From an uncultured Oscillospiraceae bacterium (lineage in GTDB: Bacteria > Bacillota > Clostridia > Oscillospirales > Oscillospiraceae), in contig CAKTUT010000125.1 in the NCBI GenBank assembly GCA_934621665.1, forward strand, positions 1 through 5,273: a DNA stretch of 5,273 nt, written 5' to 3'. This document shows positions 1-5,271 of this stretch, piece after piece. The notes beneath the pieces were generated by a model. That model was not told the DNA's origin, searched no databases, and saw only the letters and a program-made list of their open reading frames with translations. The translations under genes were made by a program, and so were the position numbers. Each line of letters starts with the position of its first letter. Position 1 is the first letter of the stretch.

Positions 1-1
1 C

Positions 2-748
2 TTTGACAAACGTGATGAGCGTCTGAAGTCCATGACCGACGAATCCGTGCCCGTGTTCTATTCCTGCATCATGTGCCAGGCGTTCTCCCCCAGCCACGTC
101 TGCATCGTTACGCCCGAACGTCTCGGCCTTTGCGGCGCTGTTTCGTGGCTTGACGCCAAGGCGACCAATGAGCTCGACCCGCAGGGTCCGTGTCAGGTTG
201 TCACCAAGGAGCGCTGCATCGACGAGCGCACCGGCCGTTATGAGGACGTTGACGAGGCGGTTGCGCAGTACTCTCATGGTGCGCTGGAGCACGTCACGCT
301 CTACTCCCTGCTGGAAGACCCGATGACCTCCTGCGGCTGCTTCGAGTGCATCTGCGGCATTGAGCCGTGCTCGATGGGCGTTGTCATCACCTGCCGTGAG
401 TTTGCCGGCATGACGCCGCTCGGCATGACGTTCTCCGAAATGGCCTCCATGACCGGCGGTGGCGTTCAGACCCCGGGCTTCATGGGGCATGGCAAACACT
501 ACATCGCTTCTCACAAGTTCCTTAAGGCCGAGGGCGGCGTTGGCCGTCTGGTATGGCTGCCCAAGGAACTCAAGGATCAGATCCGCGACAAGCTCAATGA
601 GACTGCCAAGGATTTGTACGGTATTGACAACTTCGCTGATATGGTCGCTGATGAGACCACCTGCGCAAGCGGCGATCCCGAAGAACTGCTGGCGTTCCTG
701 TCCGAGGTCGGCCATCCCGTCCTCAGCATGGAGCCGCTGGATATGTAA
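2..748 (+). CDS. acsB: Acetyl-CoA synthase catalytic (beta) subunit, C-terminal part; 5' end outside window
   Basis: This is the C-terminal third of acetyl-CoA synthase, the cytoplasmic Wood-Ljungdahl enzyme that joins CO, a corrinoid-bound methyl group and CoA into acetyl-CoA. The frame is open from the first full codon at base 2, so the Met at 32 is internal and not a start. Counting from that Met, the A-cluster ligands are Cys12, Cys15, Cys24 and Cys34, with the Cys-Gly-Cys motif at 101-103. Spacings of 3, 9, 10 and 67 match Cys506/509/518/528 and Cys595-Gly-Cys597 of the Moorella enzyme as I recall them. The first four bind the [4Fe-4S] cluster and the Cys-Gly-Cys holds the distal nickel. 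Extrapolating from that numbering, the protein ends near residue 732, about the normal length, so the 3' end is intact. Further cysteines at 106, 108, 113 and 121 follow the nickel motif. The stop is TAA, followed by in-line TGA and TAA. Tandem hairpins follow directly, so acsB is the last gene of its unit. Confidence 0.96.
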   Translation, partial: FDKRDERLKSMTDESVPVFYSCIMCQAFSPSHVCIVTPERLGLCGAVSWLDAKATNELDPQGPCQVVTKERCIDERTGRYEDVDEAVAQYSHGALEHVTLYSLLEDPMTSCGCFECICGIEPCSMGVVITCREFAGMTPLGMTFSEMASMTGGGVQTPGFMGHGKHYIASHKFLKAEGGVGRLVWLPKELKDQIRDKLNETAKDLYGIDNFADMVADETTCASGDPEELLAFLSEVGHPVLSMEPLDM

Positions 749-759
749 TGATAAAGCTT

Positions 760-791
760 CAGCCCCTGCCATTTGGCAGGGGCTGATTTTT
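760..791 (+). terminator. Rho-independent terminator after acsB
   Basis: A perfect 11-bp stem (760-770 with 775-785) with a four-base loop ATTT is followed by ATTTTT. It lies 11 bases after the acsB stop codon. This is a strong intrinsic terminator for the plus strand. The opposite strand has only a short T run after the stem, so it would end the convergent minus-strand gene less well. Confidence 0.93.
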
Positions 792-794
792 GCA

Positions 795-825
795 ACAGCA
801 CTGCCAAATGGCAATGCTGTGTTTT
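795..825 (+). terminator. Second tandem stem-loop after acsB, probable back-up terminator
   Basis: Six base pairs (795-800 with 815-820), one C/A mismatch, then four base pairs (802-805 with 810-813) close on the loop AAAT. GTTTT follows. The U-tract is short, so it is weaker than the hairpin just upstream. It sits between two convergent genes and three bases from the stop codon of the minus-strand gene, so it may also act on that transcript. Confidence 0.65.
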
Positions 826-828
826 GAA

Positions 829-1326
829 TTATTCTGATTGCGCATTGCGCAGCTGGTTTTCAAAATACGTTTCCAGATACAAAAACTTCATGCTGCCGTT
901 CAGCAGGTATCCATAGCGCGTTCCGTTCTTTTCCCACTGAACAATCGTGTCCTCGCCGTTTACCGCCGGTGTCAGCGTCAGCCGCACACCCGGCAGCCGC
1001 AGCGTAATCGTCCGGTCGTTTTCCAGCGAGCTTCTCCGGCAAATCACGCTGCTGGACGTCATAAGGAAATCCAAATAATAATCCAGCATTTTCTCATCCG
1101 CCGGAATCTGTTCCTCGCCGCGCCCAAGCGTCGCGTCGTTGTATTTGACCGCCTGCGTAAAATTTTCGCACAGCGTCAGACGGCTCTTCTTCCATTCCGT
1201 GCGGATGCTCAGCGTATACGCCAGCAGCGCAAGCACTGCCAGCGCTGCGCCAAGCGCTGCCGCGCAAGCGGCATAAAACGCCGCATTTTTCACCCGCTCT
1301 TTTGCGGGCCTTTTTCGTCGCTGCAT
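829..1326 (-). CDS. Uncharacterised single-pass membrane protein, 165 aa
   Basis: I do not recognise a family. The first 13 residues are strongly basic (eight Lys/Arg). A hydrophobic Ala/Leu-rich segment at about residues 15-40 follows, then a mostly polar domain of about 120 residues ending at Glu165. By the positive-inside rule this suggests a cytoplasmic N-terminus, a single anchor and an extracytoplasmic C-terminal domain. Alternating hydrophobic stretches late in the protein suggest a beta-rich fold. There is no lipobox or catalytic motif that I can see. The frame stays open to an ATG at 1426-1428, but the start at 1326 is preferred. It has AGGAGG at 1335-1340 with an eight-base spacer, and the promoter at 1351-1379 lies inside the longer frame, whereas the upstream ATG has no Shine-Dalgarno match. 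It is monocistronic, converges on acsB and diverges from the deacetylase gene. Real coding is likely; function is unknown. Confidence 0.8.
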   Translation of the reverse strand: MQRRKRPAKERVKNAAFYAACAAALGAALAVLALLAYTLSIRTEWKKSRLTLCENFTQAVKYNDATLGRGEEQIPADEKMLDYYLDFLMTSSSVICRRSSLENDRTITLRLPGVRLTLTPAVNGEDTIVQWEKNGTRYGYLLNGSMKFLYLETYFENQLRNAQSE

Positions 1327-1334
1327 CCTGCTTG

Positions 1335-1340
1335 CCTCCT
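1335..1340 (-). promoter_or_regulatory. Ribosome binding site that fixes the start of the membrane protein gene
   Basis: On the minus strand the site reads AGGAGG, a perfect Shine-Dalgarno sequence, eight bases before the ATG at 1324-1326. The alternative upstream ATG at 1426-1428 is preceded by a T/A/C-rich stretch without such a match. This decides the 165-residue form over a 199-residue form. Confidence 0.88.
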
Positions 1341-1350
1341 CTTTTCTTTC

Positions 1351-1379
1351 ATCATACCGGCGCGCGTACCGCGCGTCAA
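1351..1379 (-). promoter_or_regulatory. Sigma-A type promoter for the membrane protein gene
   Basis: On the minus strand, TTGACG (1374-1379) is separated by exactly 17 bases from TATGAT (1351-1356). Each hexamer matches the consensus at five of six positions. The predicted start of transcription is near 1344, only a few bases before the Shine-Dalgarno site, giving a leader of about 18 bases. The spacer contains the inverted repeat CGCGCG-TAC-CGCGCG (1361-1375), which could be an operator or simply G+C-rich sequence. Confidence 0.85.
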
Positions 1380-1446
1380 GGCACAATTCTGAAATTTTAT
1401 GAAGCCATTGCCGAACGCGCTCGAACATGGTAGAATAATGTTGTAG

Positions 1447-1474
1447 TTGACAATAATTCTTTTCGTCGCATATT
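1447..1474 (+). promoter_or_regulatory. Candidate promoter for the polysaccharide deacetylase gene
   Basis: A consensus TTGACA (1447-1452) is followed after 16 bases by CATATT (1469-1474), which matches TATAAT at four of six positions. The leader would be about 28 bases. An alternative pair lies slightly upstream: TTGCCG (1408-1413), 17 bases, TAGAAT (1431-1436). Both point to the gene at 1509, and the sequence alone does not decide between them. Confidence 0.5.
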
Positions 1475-1508
1475 TGCGGCGCTGCACATACCGAAAGAGG
1501 GGTTATCT

Positions 1509-2789
1509 ATGAAAAAGCATCTTCGCCGCGCGGCGGCATTTTTCCTTGCGGCGCTGATTCTACCGCTGTTTGCCATCCCGGCACTGGCTGCCGAGCCGCA
1601 GGACTGCGGTGCAAAGCTGATTGCATTCACGTTTGACGACGGTCCGGGTGCATATACACTTGACCTGCTTGACGCGCTGGCCGCTCGCAACGCCAAGGCA
1701 ACATTCTTTATCGCGGGCTACCGCGTCTCATCCTATCCGGGCGTGCTCGATCAGATTGTAGCAGGCGGCCACCAGCTTGCAAGCCATACATATAATCACA
1801 AGAACCTCAACACACTCTCCTACGACGGCGTGGTGCAGGAGATGGAGAGCAACCGCAAGCTGCTGGTACAGGCCGGCGGCGATCATATGTACTATATCCG
1901 CCCGCCTTACGGCAACGCCAACGATACGGTTCGCTCCGCCGCCGACGCACCGCTGATCAACTGGTCGGTGGACTCGCTCGACTGGAAAAGCTTGAACGCC
2001 GATTCCGTGTGCAGCACCATCTTAAGCGAGGCCTATGACGGCGCAATCGTGCTGGTACACGATATCTATCAGTCCAGCGTAAAGGGTGCAATCGCCGCCA
2101 TGGACGTTCTGGCCGAACAGGGCTACGAATTTGTCACCGTAGAAGAGCTTCTTCTGCGCCGCGGCATTACACCGGAAATCGGCGTGATGTACTATGACGC
2201 GAAGAACAAGGGCATAAACCTCCCCGCCGACGCCGTTACGCTCACCGGCTATACCGAGGACAACCTCGTGTCCCACTGGGGCTATGACGCGCTCATATTC
2301 TGTCTGAATAACGGCTATCTGGAATATGCATCCAACGGCTTTGTCCTGCCCGACCGCCCCATCTCGCGCGGCGATTTTGCCATGGCGCTGGCGCGCTTCA
2401 GCGGCGTGGATGAAACCTATGCCATGCTGACAGACGCGCCCCTTTACGACGTAGATACGTCCGACACACGTCGGCCATACATTGCATGGGTATTTGACAC
2501 CGAGCTGATGGGCGGCTATAACGGCTATTTCCGTCCGGATGAATATCTGACGCGTGAGGAAATTTCCACGGTGCTGGCGCGCTATATCACCATGCGCGGC
2601 AAGGCACAGCCCGGCGGTGACGTGTCAGTCTACTCTGACGCAGCCAAAATCTCCGGTTGGGCGCGCGCCGGCGTGGCGCTGTGCACAAAGCTTGGCATCT
2701 TTCAGGGCAGCAGCGGCGCATTTCTTCCGCACAAGTCCATGACGCGTGCGCAGACCGCCGTTGTGCTCCAACGCCTGCTCGGTTATTGA
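1509..2789 (+). CDS. Secreted CE4 polysaccharide deacetylase with three SLH repeats
   Basis: This is an exported metal-dependent deacetylase of carbohydrate esterase family 4 (NodB fold), expected to remove N- or O-acetyl groups from cell-wall glycans such as peptidoglycan. A Sec signal peptide covers residues 1-28 (KKHLRR, a hydrophobic core, then ALA-A). All five CE4 motifs are visible: TFDDGP 41-46 (Asp43 as base, Asp44 as metal ligand), SHTYNH 92-97 (His93 and His97 as metal ligands), RPPYG 131-135, DSLDW 155-159 and LVHD 182-185 (His184). SLH-like repeats follow at about 253-299, 312-360 and 374-426, with the SRGD, TREE and TRAQ signatures. In known proteins such triplets bind pyruvylated secondary wall polymer. 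The enzyme should therefore stay bound to the wall or S-layer. The start is supported by AGAGGGG (1496-1502), six bases before the ATG. The gene has its own promoter region and terminator. The exact glycan substrate cannot be read from sequence. Confidence 0.95.
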   Translation: MKKHLRRAAAFFLAALILPLFAIPALAAEPQDCGAKLIAFTFDDGPGAYTLDLLDALAARNAKATFFIAGYRVSSYPGVLDQIVAGGHQLASHTYNHKNLNTLSYDGVVQEMESNRKLLVQAGGDHMYYIRPPYGNANDTVRSAADAPLINWSVDSLDWKSLNADSVCSTILSEAYDGAIVLVHDIYQSSVKGAIAAMDVLAEQGYEFVTVEELLLRRGITPEIGVMYYDAKNKGINLPADAVTLTGYTEDNLVSHWGYDALIFCLNNGYLEYASNGFVLPDRPISRGDFAMALARFSGVDETYAMLTDAPLYDVDTSDTRRPYIAWVFDTELMGGYNGYFRPDEYLTREEISTVLARYITMRGKAQPGGDVSVYSDAAKISGWARAGVALCTKLGIFQGSSGAFLPHKSMTRAQTAVVLQRLLGY

Positions 2790-2802
2790 AGCTTATAATT
2801 GT

Positions 2803-2841
2803 GAATCTGCCCGCCTGATTTTTCAGCCGGGCAGATTCTTT
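2803..2841 (+). terminator. Rho-independent terminator after the deacetylase gene
   Basis: A perfect 11-bp stem (2803-2813 with 2828-2838) continues, after a C/C mismatch, into three more pairs around the loop ATTTTT. It is followed by TTT and a T-rich stretch. It begins 13 bases after the deacetylase stop. The stem lies upstream of the -35 box of the next gene, so the two transcription units are cleanly separated. Confidence 0.9.
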
Positions 2842-2844
2842 ATG

Positions 2845-2873
2845 TTGCCTTTTGTGGTTTTACGTGGTATCAT
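2845..2873 (+). promoter_or_regulatory. Sigma-A type promoter of the hexomutase-SDR operon
   Basis: TTGCCT (2845-2850) and TATCAT (2868-2873) are separated by exactly 17 bases and match the consensus at four and five positions. Transcription would begin near 2880, giving a leader of about 44 bases. It lies directly after the preceding terminator, as expected for a tightly packed new transcription unit. Confidence 0.7.
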
Positions 2874-2882
2874 GAAGAAAAG

Positions 2883-2898
2883 TGCGTCGGCTGACGCA
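2883..2898 (+). repeat. Inverted repeat at the predicted 5' end of the operon transcript
   Basis: TGCGTC (2883-2888) and GACGCA (2893-2898) form a perfect 6-bp stem around GGCT, followed by AAAAAC. It begins two to four bases after the predicted transcription start. It could be a 5' stabilising hairpin or an operator overlapping the start site. It is short, so chance remains possible. Confidence 0.45.
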
Positions 2899-2908
2899 AA
2901 AACAGGAT

Positions 2909-2914
2909 GGAGGA
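2909..2914 (+). promoter_or_regulatory. Ribosome binding site fixing the hexomutase start
   Basis: GGAGGA is nine bases before the ATG at 2924-2926. It supports the 500-residue protein starting MDYQKLQ rather than an in-frame GTG start at 2882, which would add 14 residues that do not resemble the family N-terminus. Confidence 0.8.
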
Positions 2915-2923
2915 ATCCGTGTT

Positions 2924-4426
2924 ATGGATTATCAGAAATTACAAAACGGCAGCGACATTCGCGGCATCGCTCTGGAGGGCATCGAGGGGCAGCACGTCAA
3001 CCTGACTGAGCAGGCCTGCCGTGATATCGGCCGAGGCTTTGCGCTGTGGCTTTCGCAAAAAACGGATAAGCGTCCGCTGCGCGTCGCCGTCGGCCGCGAT
3101 TCGCGTCTGTCCGGCCCTGCACTGTGCGCATGGATCTGCGAGGCCATGGCCGCCGAGGGTCTATCTGTCACTGACCTTGGCATGGCGTCCACGCCCGCCA
3201 TGTTCATGTCCACCGTCACCAAGGGCTATGAATATGACGCGTCCGTTATGATCACCGCAAGCCACCTGCCCTTTAACCGCAACGGCTTCAAGTTCTTTAC
3301 GCCGAAGGGCGGGTTGGAAAAGCAGGATATCGCCGAAATTTTAAAGTTCGCCGCTTCCGACGGCCACACCGGCCTGCCCGCAGGCAGCGTTGAAACCGGC
3401 GCGTTCATGGACGCGTATGCCGCGCTGCTGTGCAAAAAGGTTCGTGACGCAACCGGCAGCGAAACGCCGCTGGCGGGGCTTCGCATTGTCGTAGACGCCG
3501 GCAACGGCGCAGGCGGCTTCTACGCAGCCAAAGTGCTTCAGCCGCTTGGCGCGAACACCGACGGCAGCCGCTATCTTGAGCCCGACGGCTCGTTCCCGAA
3601 TCACATTCCGAACCCCGAAAACGAGGCCGCCATGCAGTCGATCATGGACGCAGTGGCCGAGACGCACGCTGACCTTGGTATCATCTTTGACACCGACGTT
3701 GACCGCGCGGGTGCGGTCCTCTCCGACGGTTCAGAGCTCAACCGCAACCGCATCATCGCCATGCTCTCGGCCATTTTGCTGCGTGAGCATCCCGGTACAA
3801 CCATCGTCACCGACTCGATTACCTCCACCGGCCTTGCCGCATTCATCGAAAAGCACGGCGGTGTACACCACCGCTTCAAGCGCGGCTACCGCAACGTCAT
3901 CAACGAATCCATCCGCCTTAATAACGAGGGTCATGACAGTCAGCTGGCCATTGAGACCTCCGGCCACGGTGCGCTGAAAGAGAACTATTTTCTGGATGAC
4001 GGCGCGTATCTGGTCACGCGGCTGCTCATCGAACTTGCGCGCGGCAAGAAAGAGGGCTATACGCTGGAATCGCTGATCGCCGACCTTGCCGAGCCCGCCG
4101 AAAGCCGCGAGTTCCGCATGAACCTCCTGTGCGATGACTTCAAGACTTATGGGCAGAGCGTCATTGACCAGCTGACCGAATACGCAAAGAGTCAGTCCGG
4201 CTGGGCAATCGCCCCCAGCAACTACGAGGGCATCCGCGTCAATCTCGATAAGGCGCACGGCGATGGCTGGTTCTTGCTGCGCCTGAGCCTGCACGATCCG
4301 CTCATGCCACTGAACATTGAATCCGACAGCGTTGGCGGCGTGAAAGTCATTGCAAAAGAGCTGTACGCGTTCCTGTCCGGCTGCAAGCAGCTTGACACCG
4401 CATGCCTTGCGGAGTTTGTCAAATGA
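2924..4426 (+). CDS. Phosphohexomutase (phosphomannomutase/phosphoglucomutase superfamily), 500 aa
   Basis: This is a cytoplasmic alpha-D-phosphohexomutase that interconverts hexose 1- and 6-phosphates through a phosphoserine, supplying precursors for sugar nucleotides and surface polymers. All four active-site loops are present. The phosphoserine loop TASHLP is at 111-116 (Ser113). The metal loop DTDVDR is at 256-261, with Asp256, Asp258 and Asp260 as Mg ligands. The sugar loop ETSGHG is at 344-349 and the phosphate loop SNYEGIRV at 432-439. NGSDIRG (8-14) and VGRDSRLSG (56-64) are typical of the N-terminal domain. The usual forms would be TASHNP and SGTEP; the HLP and NYEG variants recall a subfamily also known from plants, where substrate is less certain. 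The ATG at 2924 is chosen because GGAGGA (2909-2914) precedes it by nine bases. An in-frame GTG at 2882 would lie inside the predicted leader hairpin and lacks a ribosome site. It overlaps the next gene by four bases. Confidence 0.94.
   Translation: MDYQKLQNGSDIRGIALEGIEGQHVNLTEQACRDIGRGFALWLSQKTDKRPLRVAVGRDSRLSGPALCAWICEAMAAEGLSVTDLGMASTPAMFMSTVTKGYEYDASVMITASHLPFNRNGFKFFTPKGGLEKQDIAEILKFAASDGHTGLPAGSVETGAFMDAYAALLCKKVRDATGSETPLAGLRIVVDAGNGAGGFYAAKVLQPLGANTDGSRYLEPDGSFPNHIPNPENEAAMQSIMDAVAETHADLGIIFDTDVDRAGAVLSDGSELNRNRIIAMLSAILLREHPGTTIVTDSITSTGLAAFIEKHGGVHHRFKRGYRNVINESIRLNNEGHDSQLAIETSGHGALKENYFLDDGAYLVTRLLIELARGKKEGYTLESLIADLAEPAESREFRMNLLCDDFKTYGQSVIDQLTEYAKSQSGWAIAPSNYEGIRVNLDKAHGDGWFLLRLSLHDPLMPLNIESDSVGGVKVIAKELYAFLSGCKQLDTACLAEFVK
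4411..4426 (+). promoter_or_regulatory. ATGA stop/start overlap with internal ribosome site (translational coupling)
   Basis: The hexomutase stop TGA (4424-4426) overlaps the SDR start ATG (4423-4425). GGAG at 4411-4414, inside the hexomutase reading frame, is eight bases before this ATG. This arrangement normally gives coupled translation of a two-gene operon and decides the start over an in-frame ATG at 4402, which has no comparable site. Confidence 0.85.
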
Positions 4427-5139
4427 AGCAAAGAGTCATTCTGATTACCGGCGCGGGCGGCGGCATCGGCTCATGTCTCGCCGCGCGCCTTGCAAATGAG
4501 AACGTCAGCCTGGCGCTTCTTGGCCGCAGCCGTGTAAAGCTCACCGCTGCAGCGGCTGCCGCCGAGGCAAAAGGCGCACAGACGCTTATTCTCCCGGGTG
4601 ACCTGACCGACGACGGCTATGCCGCCGCATGCGTTGCGGAAACCGCCGAACGCTTCGGCGGTCTGGACGTGCTGATCAACAACGCAGGCATGACGCTCTC
4701 CTGCCCGCTCGACCGGACGCCAATCGAGCAATACGACCGCATCATGGCCATCAACGCCCGCGCGCCATATCTGATGTGTCAGCTGGCGCTGCCGCATCTG
4801 CGCAAATCCAGCTGCGCCGCCATCTTGAACATCGCCTCCGTCGTAGCACACAAGGGCTATCCCCTGCAAAGCGCCTATGCCGCGTCCAAGCACGCGCTGG
4901 CCGGTTTTACCAAGTCGCTTGCCAGCGAGGTCTATCGCGAGGGCATCCGTGTGCACATGCTCTCCCCCGGTGGCGTGTTCACCGACATGGTGCGCATCTC
5001 GCGTCCCGACCTGACGGGCGAAGACATGATTCTGCCGGAGGATATCGCAGAAATCGCAGCATTTTTGCTTGAGCACCGCACAAACGCCGTCATCGACGAA
5101 ATTTCTGTCCATCGCGCCGGGAAAGAGCCATTTCTATAA
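4423..5139 (+). CDS. Short-chain dehydrogenase/reductase (SDR), 238 aa
   Basis: This is a classical SDR oxidoreductase with a Rossmann fold, expected to be cytoplasmic and NAD(P)-dependent. The cofactor loop TGAGGGIG is at residues 9-16. An acidic Asp60 in the GDL motif and NNAG at 86-89 follow. The catalytic set is Asn111, Ser139, Tyr152 and Lys156 in YAASK. The PGG-V-T motif after the sixth strand is at about 183-188. Arg35, just after the second strand, favours NADP(H) over NAD(H), by inference. The length of 238 residues is normal for the classical subfamily, and the C-terminal VIDEISVHRAG stretch resembles SDRs broadly annotated as ketoacyl reductase-like. The substrate cannot be assigned from sequence. 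Translation is coupled to the hexomutase by the ATGA overlap, suggesting a shared pathway such as sugar or polymer precursor metabolism, but this is inference. There is no signal peptide or membrane segment. Confidence 0.93.
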   Translation: MKQRVILITGAGGGIGSCLAARLANENVSLALLGRSRVKLTAAAAAAEAKGAQTLILPGDLTDDGYAAACVAETAERFGGLDVLINNAGMTLSCPLDRTPIEQYDRIMAINARAPYLMCQLALPHLRKSSCAAILNIASVVAHKGYPLQSAYAASKHALAGFTKSLASEVYREGIRVHMLSPGGVFTDMVRISRPDLTGEDMILPEDIAEIAAFLLEHRTNAVIDEISVHRAGKEPFL

Positions 5140-5148
5140 ATAACATAA

Positions 5149-5179
5149 AGCTGCCCGCGGCCAGTGGCCGCGGGCAGCT
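5149..5179. terminator. Strong 14-bp hairpin after the SDR gene, probable terminator
   Basis: A perfect 14-bp G+C-rich stem (5149-5162 with 5166-5179) closes on a three-base loop AGT, nine bases after the SDR stop. On the plus strand no U-tract follows. On the minus strand the stem is followed by TTTATGTTATTT, a weak T-rich tail. It may therefore end plus-strand transcripts by a less canonical route, protect the mRNA 3' end, or terminate a convergent gene beyond the window. Confidence 0.65.
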
Positions 5180-5204
5180 CAGCCTGTCGAAAAACCTCGT
5201 AGAG

Positions 5205-5224
5205 TTCCGCCGCGCACGGCGGAA
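5205..5224. repeat. Inverted repeat in the right-hand intergenic region
   Basis: TTCCGCCG (5205-5212) and CGGCGGAA (5217-5224) form a perfect 8-bp stem around CGCA. No T run follows directly on either strand. It is the second of three adjacent hairpins and may be part of an intergenic repeat element. Confidence 0.6.
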
Positions 5225-5238
5225 TAAAGCATCAATTC

Positions 5239-5271
5239 GTTTTGTCCGGCGGCGTGTACGTCGGACAAAAC
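5239..5271. repeat. Inverted repeat at the right edge of the window
   Basis: GTTTTGTCCG (5239-5248) pairs perfectly with CGGACAAAAC (5262-5271). The stem can extend by three more pairs, including one G-T, leaving a seven-base loop. The outer arms carry T and A runs, so a bidirectional terminator or the arm of a larger repeat is possible. The window ends two bases later, so its context is unknown. Confidence 0.6.

Noticed and set aside
838..1392. Plus-strand open frame of 184 codons opposite the membrane protein gene
   Set aside because: Arg/Gln-rich composition with no domain, no ribosome site, and fully antisense to a gene with its own promoter and Shine-Dalgarno site.
1467..1478. Short inverted repeat CGCA-TATT-TGCG upstream of the deacetylase gene
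   Set aside because: Four-base arms are too short to separate from chance.
2882..2923. In-frame GTG start adding 14 residues to the hexomutase
   Set aside because: It has no ribosome site, overlaps the predicted transcription start and hairpin, and adds residues unlike the family. The GGAGGA-ATG pair at 2909-2926 is better.
3731..4294. Minus-strand open frame of 187 codons inside the hexomutase gene
   Set aside because: It is the antisense shadow of a gene whose active-site motifs are all conserved. Long antisense frames are expected at this G+C content.
4402..4422. In-frame ATG adding seven residues to the SDR
   Set aside because: No suitable ribosome site. The later ATG has GGAG at eight bases and leaves the TGxxxGIG loop at the usual distance from the N-terminus.
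4471..5112. Minus-strand open frame of 213 codons inside the SDR gene
   Set aside because: It is antisense to a clear SDR with complete catalytic motifs. It has no recognisable domain.
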